NCBI GenBank assembly: GCA_030431455.1
Contig: JAUIJE010000014.1
Location: 124,001 to 188,000, forward strand
Length of the DNA: 64,000 bases
Source of the DNA: a bacterium
GTDB lineage: Bacteria; Myxococcota; UBA727; JAUIJE01
Direction: 5' to 3'
Position 1 is the stretch's first letter; each line of letters begins with the position of its first letter. The position numbers and the translations under genes are program-made. The notes below the pieces were generated by a model that had not been told where the DNA came from, searched no databases, and was given only the letters and a program-made list of their open reading frames with translations. Positions 23,515 to 34,100 of the stretch are shown here, in pieces.

Positions 23515-24357
23515 TCAGGCGGTGGGCGCCGGCTCGTCGAGGTAAGGCGCCGGCTGCTCGATGATGTGCCGCACGATGTCGATCGCCTTGGCACAATAAA
23601 GCCCATCTTCGATGCGCTCGTCGAACGAGTACTTGATGGGCAAGCGCTCCACCACCTTGACCTCCGCGCCGTCGGCCACGACGTCCATTTGGGTCTGTCC
23701 CGCCACCGCGAACACCGGGATGTTCCCGTATTCGTACAAGTGGTGGTGGCCGGCATCGAGCTGGATCGAGCCGAGGTTGGCCAAAAACAAGCTGGCGTAG
23801 AGCGGGTCTTGGCGCAGCACCGCGCCGGGGAGCAGGCCCCAGTCATCGAGGGTGCGCATCGCCCAGACCGCGAAGCGCACCGCGAGGTTGGGCAACGCGA
23901 GCACCAACCCGAGCTCCTTGTCGGTGCTGCTTTTTTTGTCGCTGCGGCCTTCGTCGATGTCGCCTTCGATGTGCCGCACCAGCTTGGCGAACGACCAAGT
24001 CGGGTCGATGCGCCGCTTGAGCACCACGATGGCCCCGTCGTCGGACTTGCGCTTTTTGGCCGAGAAACTGACCCAGATGCCGCGGCGCTGGTAGAGCCGG
24101 CCCCCGGACACGAACCGGTTGAGCCGGGGACGCTGGTGGAGCACCTGGCCTGCGGCGAAGATCATCAAATGCAACAGGGTGGCACGAAGACCGGTCCGGG
24201 CCACAAAACCATCCAGGGCGGCTTTGGCCGCGGCGACCTCGATGCGTTGCTCAAAGTACACCACGGACTCGTTCCGGGTCCGCATGAGGTAGGGCATGAT
24301 CCGCCGGGTGGCGGGCATGTCCTTGACCTTGTCGCCGTCGGGCCGAAAGCCGAACAT
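23515..24357 (-). CDS. Stand-alone 2-oxoacid dehydrogenase E2-like acyltransferase
   Basis: 280 aa from the ATG at 24357, overlapping the upstream stop (TGATG). It resembles only the catalytic domain of dihydrolipoyl acyltransferases (CAT-like fold): MPYLMRTRNESVVYFEQRI near the start, ARTGLRATLLHLMIFAAGQVL, ANLGSIQLDAGHHHLYEYGNIPVFAVAG, and PIKYSFDERIEDG near the C-terminus. There is no lipoyl or E1/E3-binding domain. In true E2 proteins the last motif is (S/T)xDHRxxDG with catalytic His; here Glu replaces that His, while Arg, Asp and Gly remain. It may therefore be a non-classical acyltransferase or inactive. Operon partners are a lipoprotein and a GspC-like protein. Confidence 0.72.
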   Translation of the reverse strand: MFGFRPDGDKVKDMPATRRIMPYLMRTRNESVVYFEQRIEVAAAKAALDGFVARTGLRATLLHLMIFAAGQVLHQRPRLNRFVSGGRLYQRRGIWVSFSAKKRKSDDGAIVVLKRRIDPTWSFAKLVRHIEGDIDEGRSDKKSSTDKELGLVLALPNLAVRFAVWAMRTLDDWGLLPGAVLRQDPLYASLFLANLGSIQLDAGHHHLYEYGNIPVFAVAGQTQMDVVADGAEVKVVERLPIKYSFDERIEDGLYCAKAIDIVRHIIEQPAPYLDEPAPTA

Positions 24358-25004
24358 CAACGGGCGGCGGGCACGGGCTGCGGCGGTTGTTCGGCGGGGG
24401 GGGCATCGGGCTTGGTCATGGCCGCGGCCGCGGCCTCGAGCTCCTTGACCCGGGCCGCGAACGCACCTTCATCGACGAGGGTGAGGTGATCACGGATCTG
24501 CACGCGGACCTCACCTTCCGGGCTCAGGAACTTCTTGTTGGTGTGCAGGCCCCCGTCGATCTTTTCCCCCACGCCCCAGAGCTTGCCCGAGCCGTCGGTC
24601 ATCACCAGGTCGTAGCTCCACTTGGTCCACTTCCACGGCTCACCCTCGAACACCACTTTCCCGGTGAACCGACCTTGGTCCTCCGACACCGCGAAGGTGT
24701 TGCCCTCGGTGCGGGTCATGGTCGTCCGGCCCAATGTACCTTCATCCCACACCCACTCTTCGATGCGCCCTTCGTTGAAGTAGAGCACGCGCTTGGCCAC
24801 GGTGGGGCGCGCAGGACCGAGGGCGACGTTGCCGTCGGGGGAGTGCATGCTGACCTCCCCCACGTAGTACTCGACGAGGGGGGCCACCGCCCCCGAGGGG
24901 GGCTCGGCGCTGGCCGACGCGGCGGGGGCGTCCGCTTTTTCGTCGGGGCTCGAACACGCGAACAACAACAACGAGGACAAGGCGAGCAACGTGCGGGTCA
25001 TCAT
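24357..25004 (-). CDS. Lipoprotein of unknown function
   Basis: 215 aa from the ATG at 25004 with GAGGGG upstream; a second ATG follows directly. The lipobox is LLLFACSS. A Ser/Ala/Pro linker precedes a beta-rich domain (VEYYVGEVSMHSPDGN, RVLYFNEGRIEEWVWDEG, FAVSEDQGRFTGKVVFEGEPWKWTKWSYDLVMTDGSG), probably a lipocalin-like barrel, then a helical tail ending PPQPVPAAR. No family recognised. It is the middle gene of a probable three-gene operon; the stop overlaps the E2-like start. Confidence 0.7.
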   Translation of the reverse strand: MMTRTLLALSSLLLFACSSPDEKADAPAASASAEPPSGAVAPLVEYYVGEVSMHSPDGNVALGPARPTVAKRVLYFNEGRIEEWVWDEGTLGRTTMTRTEGNTFAVSEDQGRFTGKVVFEGEPWKWTKWSYDLVMTDGSGKLWGVGEKIDGGLHTNKKFLSPEGEVRVQIRDHLTLVDEGAFAARVKELEAAAAAMTKPDAPPAEQPPQPVPAAR

Positions 25005-25035
25005 GCGCCCCTCATAGTCCAACCACGCACCTGCG

Positions 25036-25842
25036 TCACCGCACTTGGTAGTCGAGGGTCATGTTCTGGCCGCGCCGTTTGACGTCGACCGAGAAGTCCT
25101 GTCCGTCCTTGAGCTTCTGGTAGAGCATCAGGGCTTGGTCGGGCGAGCTGATGTCGTAGCCGTTGACCCCGGTGACCACGTCGCCGCGCTTCAAGCCAAG
25201 CTCCTTGAACACCGCCCCCGAGCGCACCCGGGAGAGCTTGAAGCCGACCTGCTGTCCATTTTCATAGGCGGGCACGAACCGGCCGTGGGTGGAGAGCTGG
25301 GCGAGGTTCTCTTGGGCCTTTTGAATGGACGCGCGCGAGACCGAGAAGGAGTGGTCCGACGTGCGCTCGATGCCGGCGGCGATCTCGTCGGTGAGTTGTT
25401 GGCGGCGGCTCGGTCGCCGGGCCTTGCGGGCGGGGGCGCGGGGGGGCGCGGCGGCGGTCACCGTCGCGGGGCGGGCGGTGGTGACGCGCTCGAGCTCGTG
25501 GGTGGTCGCGTTTTCGATGCAGACAGATTGCCGGCCGATGGCGACGACGTTGTGGCCGCCCGGCAGCCGCTGGCAAGGGCCCACCGCGCGGCGGGTGCGC
25601 CGGGTGCAGGCGTTGACCGAGTAGAGGGCGGAGGACGCTTCCCCCCGGGCCCCGTAGGTGGCGATGGAGGCGATGGACTGACCGGGCTGGCTGTACACCG
25701 ACGCGCCCTTGAGCTGGAACGGCAGGTCGGTGGGGGCGGCGTCGGCGCACGCGGCCCCGGGCCCGGCGGTGGTGGTGGCGAGGGAGGCGCCGGCCAGGAG
25801 GGCGCCGATGGTCAGGGAAATGGGGAACAGCCAGAGCCGCAT
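25036..25842 (-). CDS. GspC-like protein with C-terminal PDZ domain
   Basis: 268 aa from the ATG at 25842 with AGGAGG upstream. An N-terminal hydrophobic anchor (LWLFPISLTIGALLAGASLA) precedes the HR-like region LPFQLKGASVYSQPGQSIASI, a Cys-containing loop, then a basic linker. Residues ~190-268 (FVPAYENGQQVGFKLSRVRSGAVFKELGLKRGDVVTGVNGYDISSPDQALMLYQKL) are the PDZ found at the end of type II secretion GspC. No other gsp genes are nearby, so it is an orphan and may be a duplicated or repurposed GspC. First gene of the operon with the lipoprotein and E2-like protein (31 bp spacing). Confidence 0.75.
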   Translation of the reverse strand: MRLWLFPISLTIGALLAGASLATTTAGPGAACADAAPTDLPFQLKGASVYSQPGQSIASIATYGARGEASSALYSVNACTRRTRRAVGPCQRLPGGHNVVAIGRQSVCIENATTHELERVTTARPATVTAAAPPRAPARKARRPSRRQQLTDEIAAGIERTSDHSFSVSRASIQKAQENLAQLSTHGRFVPAYENGQQVGFKLSRVRSGAVFKELGLKRGDVVTGVNGYDISSPDQALMLYQKLKDGQDFSVDVKRRGQNMTLDYQVR

Positions 25843-25891
25843 GTCGAGCCTCCTGAGGTGGTGGGCCTGAGACGGGGGCGGGGCCCGCGGG

Positions 25892-25912
25892 CATCACGTC
25901 CGGGGTGTGATG
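25892..25912. promoter_or_regulatory. Inverted repeat upstream of the GspC-like operon
   Basis: CATCAC and GTGATG flank a 9-bp GC-rich spacer, 50 bp upstream of the ATG at 25842. It may be an operator for this operon or for the small gene at 26074. Confidence 0.4.
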
Positions 25913-26073
25913 TAAAAGCGAAGCAAAATCAGTCATTTGCGAGATATTCAGCCTTGTCGCGCCCGCCGACACTGGGGTCCCTTGTGCGAGCGGTCACGAG
26001 ATCTCCCACCTGGTTCGGCCACCGGACCCGACGCCGCCGTTTCGCCCACGTTGTCCACGTCGGGAGCTTTTCC

Positions 26074-26202
26074 ATGTTCGTTCGCATAACGCTGACCATC
26101 TACCTCGCCCTCACCGCCGCCCTCGGGGTGGCCGCGCTGTCCGCGAGCTCCGGCATGGTCCCCGCGGCTGCGTTCGTGGCCACGACGAGTTTCGCCGGCT
26201 GA
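26074..26202 (+). CDS. Small exported or membrane peptide (42 aa)
   Basis: The ATG at 26074 has GGGAG 9 nt upstream. The product, MFVRITLTIYLALTAALGVA..., is essentially a signal/TM segment followed by ~20 small hydrophobic residues ending TTSFAG. Too short to assign. Support is the ribosome site, the plausible membrane segment and the position 50 bp before a lipoprotein gene on the same strand. It could be a leader peptide for that gene. Confidence 0.4.
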   Translation: MFVRITLTIYLALTAALGVAALSASSGMVPAAAFVATTSFAG

Positions 26203-26252
26203 CCTTTCCCCAGACCATCCACAACCGATCGTTCACCCGCTTGGAGTTCGCC

Positions 26253-27368
26253 ATGCTTCGCCGTTCTTTGTTCTCTTTGTCCTCCGCCGTGCTGATTCTG
26301 GGCACGTCGGGCTGCAACCTGCTCGGCCCCCAAGGCCCCTACGAAACCGGCTTGGTCGTCGTGCAAGAGGCCGAACAGGTCCGCACCACCCAGCTGTTCA
26401 CCCTGCGCGAAGACGGCGACGTCATGGAGCGCAAAGCCACCCTCGGGGTCGGCGACAGCTGCAACGAGGCCCGGGCCTCGGCCGGCACCCTGACCACCAC
26501 CGAGGTCGGGACCTTGACCACGACCTGGCGTGTGGTGGGCCAGACCGAGTCCGACCACCCGTTGGTCCCCGGCGCCGCCAGCTACGGGGCGATGGGGGTG
26601 TCCATCACCGAGATGACCTCGGTGTTCGAAGGCACCGCCACGGTGCACGAGACCTTCCGCGATCCCAACGGCGATCCCGACGATTGGGAAGAGACCACCA
26701 CCAGCGAGGTCGCCCGCACCACCGCCGCGGCCTACGAAGGCATGGCCGCCGACGAGTACGTGGTCGGCCTGTCCTCTTTGGGCGACCTTTGGGCGTCCCT
26801 CGACGACCCCGAAGCCGAGCTGTCCCCCCGCTTGGTCACCCGCAACAACGCCCAAGAACAAGACATCTGGGCGTCGGTGGACGGCAACACGTTGTTCATG
26901 GCCGAGGGCATGGACGAGGTGAGCGTCGGGGGTGAAAAATCCAATGGCCGTCGCGTGAGCGTGATGGCGGTCGGCGACGCCAACCCGGACAGCCGCCTGC
27001 TCGGCACCTGCGTGCAAGAGGTGGTGGGGACGTTCGAGTCGAACCACCCCGACCAACAAGACGGCACCGTGCGCACCGCGCACCTCGACCCCGGCTGCGA
27101 CACCGGCTTCACCCACGAACAAGTCGGCACCGAGTGGTGGGTGGGCAACGTGCTCGTCGAATCCGAGAAGGAATATGTCGACATCAGCGTGACCGACTAC
27201 GGCTACGAGTGGTTCGAAGACACCGGCGCGGGCTGCGTGCGCTACACCTCGGCGACCAAAGACAACTCCGACGCGACCCTTTTCGTGGAGTTCACCCAGT
27301 CCACCGTGGTCGAGACCCTCAAGACCCCCCGGTACGAAGTGCAGGCGGGTGAGGAAAGCGCGGAGTAA
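26253..27368 (+). CDS. Lipoprotein of unknown function
   Basis: 371 aa; the ATG at 26253 has GGAG 6 nt upstream. The signal peptide ends LGTSGC. The mature part is acidic, beta-rich and contains paired Cys (GDSCNEAR, GTCVQEV, PGCDTG, GAGCVRY), so two disulphides are likely. Motifs such as GLVVVQEAEQVRTTQLFTLRE and HPDQQDGTVRTAHLDPG do not match a family I know. It is flanked by two copies of TGACCTTTCCC(C)AGACCA (26200 and 27385) and closed by a good terminator at 27416-27443. Confidence 0.7.
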   Translation: MLRRSLFSLSSAVLILGTSGCNLLGPQGPYETGLVVVQEAEQVRTTQLFTLREDGDVMERKATLGVGDSCNEARASAGTLTTTEVGTLTTTWRVVGQTESDHPLVPGAASYGAMGVSITEMTSVFEGTATVHETFRDPNGDPDDWEETTTSEVARTTAAAYEGMAADEYVVGLSSLGDLWASLDDPEAELSPRLVTRNNAQEQDIWASVDGNTLFMAEGMDEVSVGGEKSNGRRVSVMAVGDANPDSRLLGTCVQEVVGTFESNHPDQQDGTVRTAHLDPGCDTGFTHEQVGTEWWVGNVLVESEKEYVDISVTDYGYEWFEDTGAGCVRYTSATKDNSDATLFVEFTQSTVVETLKTPRYEVQAGEESAE

Positions 27369-27415
27369 CGCAAATACATTGACCTGACCTTTCCCAGACC
27401 AACCAACACCGGCGG

Positions 27416-27443
27416 GCGGACCTTTGGGTCCGCTCGCTTTTTT
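27416..27443 (+). terminator. Rho-independent terminator
   Basis: GCGGACC pairs with GGTCCGC around a TTTG loop, followed by TCGC and six T, 48 bp after the lipoprotein stop. Confidence 0.75.
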
Positions 27444-27500
27444 GATTTCGCTTCTCATTCACGCGGCTCTCGTCAACAATGCCGGCGACGCGAGGTCAGG

Positions 27501-28097
27501 TTGAGCCCCCCCCGGTACAGTGCGACATTCAGAGCCCAAGCGGTGCGCGACGCCGCCGGCGCGACCTCCTATGCCGAGGTCGCCCAGGTCGCGCAGCAAC
27601 ATGGGGTGGCGACCCCGACGCTGCTCGCGTGGTTGACCCAGGACGCCCCGGCGTGTCCCTACCTGCAAAGCCAGACCGCGCGGCGCATCGTGCACGAGAC
27701 CCAATGCGCCGCCCCCGGGTGCGTGGCCGACGTCGACAACCCGCCGCTGTGCCCGATTCACCGGCGCGCGTTCCGCGCCGGCTGGGCAAAGCTCGCCAAG
27801 TCCAACTTTCGATTCACCACCCGGGGCAACTTCGAATGGACCTTCGCGGCCGCGGCCGCCGGCGGCCGGGTCCCGGTGCTGTTCGACGACGTCGCGGGCA
27901 TGGTGATGCGACGCCGCTACGGGCGGGCGCTCCTCGTGCACACCGCGGCCACCGGGCCGGAGGCGGCGATTTCGCTTGACGCGGATCTGGGGCTGTACGT
28001 GCTCGAGGTGCCGGCGGATTTCCAGATCGACTCGTGGCCGCGTTGCCATGTGACCATGACCCGGCGCCAGTTGGCGTTGGCGTCGGTGGCCGACTGA
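27501..28097 (+). CDS. Transposase-type HTH fused to a Cys/His zinc-finger-like domain
   Basis: 198 aa with a TTG start (AGGTCAGG upstream). Residues 1-46 (RYSATFRAQAVRDAAGATSYAEVAQVAQQHGVATPTLLAWL) match the HTH of IS3-type orfA transposase proteins. Then comes CAAPGCVADVDNPPLCPIHRRAF, a C-x4-C...C-x2-H arrangement that could bind zinc, and a ~100-residue domain of unknown type (FRFTTRGNFEWTFAAAAAGGRVPVLFDDVAGMVMRRRYGRALL). No IS ends, orfB or terminal repeats are seen, so it looks like a domesticated DNA-binding protein and not a mobile element. It is followed 96 bp later by the giant Rhs gene. Confidence 0.6.
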   Translation: MSPPRYSATFRAQAVRDAAGATSYAEVAQVAQQHGVATPTLLAWLTQDAPACPYLQSQTARRIVHETQCAAPGCVADVDNPPLCPIHRRAFRAGWAKLAKSNFRFTTRGNFEWTFAAAAAGGRVPVLFDDVAGMVMRRRYGRALLVHTAATGPEAAISLDADLGLYVLEVPADFQIDSWPRCHVTMTRRQLALASVAD

Positions 28098-28193
28098 CCA
28101 CGGCCCTTTTTGTCGTCGGCGGCAGTCCGCAATGAGACAGCTTTGGTTTGGGGTGCGTGGCTGGGTGAAAATCCCCCTCGACTTGGGGGATAC

Positions 28194-31100
28194 ATGACGA
28201 CACGAGGGTTGACGATCGCCGCCGGCGTGGTGCTTGCGGCTTTGGGCGGCTGTCCGGGGCCGGTGCCGGCCGTCCCGGGGGAGGCGGAGATCGGCCCCGC
28301 GGGCGGCGCGGTGCAGAGCGTCGACGGGCGGGTGACGTTGGATGTTCCCGCCGGCGCCCTCGATCGGTCCGTGCGGCTGTACGTGCGGCTGGGCGGGACC
28401 AGCGTGCCGGGCACGGTGGGGCCGACGTACGACATCGGGCCGTCGGGGACGGCGTTCGCGGCGCCGGCCACGGTGACATTTGTCGTCGACGATGTGTTCG
28501 ACGTCGACGAGCTCGGCCGGGCCCGGGTGGCCACCGTCGAGGGGGGCGTGTGGGTGGCGTTGCCCGCGCCGGCGCTGGACGAAGCCGCGGGCACCGTGCG
28601 CGGCACCACCGACCACCTCTCGCCGTTTGGCACCATCCGCGTCGAGGACGTGATCGGCCCCGGGCCGGTGCATCCGGATTGCACCGACAACGGCCAGTGC
28701 TACGCGCCGCTCACCTGCGCCAACTGCCCGCAGAACTGTGGCCCGTGTGGCGACCGGGACGGGGACGGGCTCGACGACAGCGTCGACAACTGTCCCGGCG
28801 AGGCCAACCCCGACCAAGCGGACGCCGACGACGATGGCCGCGGCGACGTGTGCGATGAAGACACATTGGCGCCCACCGGGGCCTGGCCGCGGGGAGGCAC
28901 GCAGTCCCAGGTGCAGCGCGCGGACTTTGCCCTCGCCGAGAGCTACCGGCCGGTGTCGTTCGACGCGTCCGCGTTTGTGCTCCCCGCGGGCACCCCGTTG
29001 GCGCTCACGCCCGGCCCGACGTGTGGGCCCACCGACGTGTGCATCGCCGACCCCGACCAGGTGTGTTCGATGTACCTGGCCACCGACCCCGCGCTGCTGT
29101 CCACCCAGATCGGCGAGGAGTTCTGGACCACGGGCGACGACGACGACGCCTACTTGACCTACGGGATGCGGGGCGCGGATCCGACCTACGGCGGCACCGT
29201 GGGGGTGTTGGGAATCTCGACCGCCGGAGCCTTGACCACCACCGGCCACGTCAACGTGACGGTGGCCGAGGTCCTCGCCCCGTTGGGGCTGGTGGCCGAG
29301 GATGAGCCCAGCACCGCGTTGCACCCCCACACCGCGCTTTTGGCCGACGGCCTGGTGGTGGTGTTGGCCACCGCGGAGTCTGTGCGCTTGTCCGATCTGG
29401 GCCCGGGGGACCAGCCCGTCCCCATCCCGGTGGTGTTCGCCCTCGACGTCGCCGCGGGCGAGCTGGCGTGGTCGGCGCTGGCCACGCCGCTGACCCGCGG
29501 CCTGGTGTTCGGGAGCCCGTCGCCGCGGGGGGCGTACGGCAACGCCTTCGAGATGGTCAGCCTGTCCGATGGGCGCTTCGCCGTGCTCACCGACGACGGG
29601 GTCAGCCTCGTGACCGCGCCCCCGGAGGGCGACGCGGGCGTGGCCACGTTCGTGCGCTTGCCGTCGTCGACCGGCTTGGCGTTCAGCGCCAAACACATCG
29701 CCACCGACCGGCACGGCCGGCTCTGGGTGCTCGGCGCCGACCACGACAACCCGCGTCCCGACGTCTGCTACCTCTCGCGCCAGACCCATTGGTTGCGCGG
29801 CTACCACCAGGACCTGACCCTCGCGTTCGAACGCAACGTCGACGACCAGATGGGCACGTTTGATCACCTGGTGGTCGACCAGGAGCGTGACGCAGGGGGC
29901 AACAACCAAACCGTGCTGCGCATCGTGGGCTTTCTGCCGACCCCTCCCTGCATCGACTTTCGGCGGCACTACCACAAGGATCCCAACACCTTCGTGGACA
30001 ACCCCGATGACGACGTGGGCTGCCCCAGCATGTTCGCGGACATCTGCCCCGGGCTCGAGTGCCCTTGCCAGGGGTGCAATGACTTTGCCCCGGTGGGCTC
30101 GTTCTGCGCCTACGACGACTTCTATGTGAGCATCAACGGGGCGCTGACCTTGCGGTTCGACGACACCCCGCTGCTCGGCGCCGACAGCCTGATCAGCGAG
30201 GCCCTCACCCCGTTGGCCCCCACCAAGTTCGGCGGCTTCAACGCTTGGCCCCCCATCGACGAGCTCGCCGAGCGCATGGCGTTCTCCTCGACGGGGGGAT
30301 TCTTCGCCGCGTCGGGCTACACCGCCCCCACCACCCAGACCGGCCGGGCCGATGTCCCGCTCCCGTTGCCCGGGACGCTGACCGACAACGACGCCCGGGC
30401 CATCACCGGACGCGGCACGATGCAAGAGTTCGATGGTTCTGCACAACTCGATGCGTACGCCGCCTTCGACTTCGCCACCGTCACGAGCACCAACATGTTG
30501 CGGTCCTTCCCCACATCCTCCGAGGGGCTCTTTTTCTACGCCGACCGGCGGGTCGACGGGGGCTACCTGATGCTGTTCGAGCCCACCTCCCGCGAATACG
30601 ACTTTGCCGCCGTGCCCGTCGACCAGGCCCCCCCGCTGCTGCCGAGCTGCCCCGACCCCCTCACCTGCGAGACGGTGGCGCTCGGGGTGGGCGGCTACGC
30701 CACCGCCGCCATCCCCGACGGCGACCCCTGGGTCGACGACGACCTCTTGCCCGGGACGGTGCCAAACCCCGGCGGTCTGTTGGGCTCGCTGTCGGTGCGC
30801 GGGGTGCCCGTCGACCGGGTGTGGACCACCTGCGTGCCCTACCGGCGCTTCGGGGGCGCGGGCACCAACTGCCCGGGGGTCGAGACCAACACCTGCGACA
30901 CCGAACAGATGGTGCGCGACTGGGAACGCTACCGGGCCGGCCAGACCTTCAGCGACGTGCGTTGGGCCGAGCAGTACACCGGCGGCGACATCCGCGTGGT
31001 GTGCGATCGCAGCACCCTCGAGCACGAGACCCGAACGGTGCAGACCCCCAACAAGGACCCTGAGTGCGTGACCACCACCGAGCGGGTGCGCTGCGGCCGG

Positions 31101-34100
31101 TGGGAGGAACACTTCGTGCCCGGCGAGGGACAAAACGGGCGGGTGCTCAGCTACGTGGTCGGCTTTGATGTGCGGTACCAGGCCGACGATCTGTCGATGT
31201 GCGTGGTCCAGCCTTCGGCCGCGCGGGCGGTGTTGGTGGACAAGCGGCCGGTCGACGTCGACGTCACCGACAGCGTGATCACGCCCGGCCAAAACACAAG
31301 CGTCACCATCACCGCCGACGGCGCGATGACCGGGGCGGTGGTCGGCGGGGACGCCACCTTGGACGCCAACGGCGCCACCACCACGTCGGGGGGCGACCCG
31401 GTGGCGGTGTTTGCGGGCCAAGCGGTCACCGTCACCGCCGACGGGCCGGGCACCATCACCATCGAGGTGGTGGTCACCTACAACGACGGCACCTCCGAGA
31501 CGGTCACCGTCACCATCGCGGTCGACGACCCCGCCACCGCCTGCGCGTACGGCGCGGGGGGCGGCTTCTCTGCGTGCAGCCAGCGCGCCCCCCACGACGG
31601 GCCCACGGGCCTTGGTGACTATGAAAGCCGGGTGTCGCCGGCCACCGCGGGCACCGGGGTGTTGCTGCACGACCGCTCGCTCAAGCTGAGCACGGTGGAT
31701 CTCGAGCTGTCCACAATTGCCGGGGACCTGTCCTTCGGTCGCGCGTACCGAAGCGCGGTGCCTCTGACCGACGGCGGTATTCTCGGCGGCTGGACCTTCG
31801 GTCTCGACGAGCGCCTGGTCGAGCAGCGCGACGGGGGCGGCCACTGTTCACAGGACGTGGCGTTCAACGCCGGCCACGACGTGGTGCTGTACGACGGCAC
31901 CGGCCGGCCCGATGTGTTCGCGCACCCGGGCACCACCAGCGCGGTGTCCTACAACGGGACCGAGACCGGCGCGGACGGCTTTTACACCGTCGACCACGGG
32001 GACGGCACGCTCGCCGCGCAGGCCTTTGACGCCGAAGTCGTCACCTACCAAACGCCCCCGGGCCGGTTCGAGACGTTGCGCGCCTTCCATCTCGATGTGC
32101 CCGCGGGCATGGCCCCGAGCGCGGTACACCCCTTCTACGCCGCGGCCACGTCGAGCGTGCGGCCGTATGAAGCCCGCTTTTTCACGTTGGATGGGCCGGA
32201 CGGCACGCGCCGGGTGTTCAACTGCCAAGGGCAGCTCATCCGGCTCTACGATGCCCAGTACCGCGAGACCGAACTTCTGTACGACGGGGCCCACAACCCC
32301 TTGCTCGGGGCCCGCGAACTGTCCGCGGTCGTCGACAGCCACGGCCGGACCACCACCGTGTCCTGGGCGCCCACCGGGAGCGGGGACGCGGTCGCGCGGC
32401 GCATCACCAAGCTCGAGGACCCGTTCGGGCGCACGGTGTCCTACGGCTATTCACAGTTTGGCGGTCACGTGCGGCTGGCCCGGGTGTTCGCGCGGTTCGC
32501 CGGGGATGACCGCACGGTGGAGGCCGAGACCCGCTACACCTACGACGACGACGGGCGCCTTCTGACCGTGGTGGGCCACGACGGCAAGCGCGAGATGGCG
32601 GTGAGCTACGACGCGGCCGGCCAGGTCACCAGCCAAGAGCTGGGCCGGGACCGGGTCGGCGGTGCCGTGGCCACGCCCACCGATCGGGTGGTCACGACCT
32701 TTTCCGGCGACGGCCCGGTGACGGTCACCACCGGGCGCGGCGACGCGGTGACGTACACGATGGGCGCGACCCCGCTCGGCATCCCCGTGGTCACGCAAAT
32801 CGCGTCACCGGGCACGGTGCTCGACGATCCGGCGCCCCAGCCCAGCCACCAGACGCTCGACCTCGTCACCGCCTATGCCCACGCCGACAACGGCGCGGTG
32901 ATCCAGATCGACTACCCCTCGGGCCGCGAGGTCGCGTTTGCCCACGACGACCGCGGCGGGGTGCTCACCCGGACCGAGACCCCGGGCCCCGCGGGCGGTC
33001 AGACCAAGACCACCGCCTACGCCTACGACGACGACTGCCACCTGGTGGTGCAGACCACCGCGCCCACCGGCCGGGTCACCACCCGCACGGTGGACGCCTG
33101 GACCGCGGCCACCCCCGGCCGCCGCTGCCAGATCGCGAGCGAGACCCGCGCCGCGGTGCGCGGGCCCGATGGGGGGCCGGCGGTGACGTATGTGGACTCT
33201 TTCACATATGTCGAAGCGGGCCGGAACCGCGGCCAGACGCTCACCGCCACCACGTCCCAGGACGGGGTGGCGGTGCGCAGCGACACCTGGGATCACGACT
33301 TCGAAGTCATCGTGGGGGCGCCGACAAGCCCCGCGGGCCAAACCCCGATGCGCAAACTCGGCACCCCGACAAAAAAGACCCGCACCGGCCCGATGCCGAG
33401 CCCCTGTACCAGCGCGCCCACCGTCGAAGAGACCTACGTCAACGACGAGCGCGGCAATCTCCTCGAGCGCCGGATCGAACGGGCCGCGGGCGACCTCGTC
33501 ACCACGTTTGTCTACGACATGAAGGACCGCGTGATCGAAGAGACCCACGGCGAGGGGGCGCGCAAAAGCAAGGTCGAACACCTCTACGACATCCGCGGCT
33601 TCTTGGTGCGTGACCGCATGCTCGTCGAGGACATGTTCGATCACCCCGCGGTGGACAAACAAAGCCCCACCCTGCGCGAGACCCACACCGTCTACGACCG
33701 GCTCGGGCGCATCCTGGCCACCGCGGTGCGCGAAGGTCAAGTCTTGGCGTCGGTGGCGGTGTCGTTGCACGACGCGGACGGCAACCAAATCGACACCTTC
33801 CGGCCCGGCCCGGGGGCGACCACCGCCCAGCTCGACGAACTGTGGCAAGCGGCCCAAGGGGGCGCGGACCCCGCCGACCTCGCGGACAGCCTGGTGCCCA
33901 CCCTTGACATGTTCGACGCCACCCGCGGGCCGGTGCGCATCTGGGAACACTTCGAGGTGGACGCGCGCGGGCAGCTTCTCGCCCGCACCGTGAGCGACGG
34001 CGGGCCGGTGCGCGAGGTGAGCAGCGACGTGCCCGGTGACGACTTCGTGCGCACGTACACCGAGCGGTTCTACCGGGACCAGGAAGGCCAGGTGGTGGTG

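Noticed and set aside
27501-28097. Insertion sequence
   Set aside because: Only an HTH resembles transposase; no DDE domain, no terminal inverted repeats and no target duplication seen.
27459-31844. 1,461-codon open frame antisense to the Rhs gene
   Set aside because: Shadow of GC-rich codons on the other strand; no start signal, no domain, low-complexity His/Arg/Gly/Val composition.
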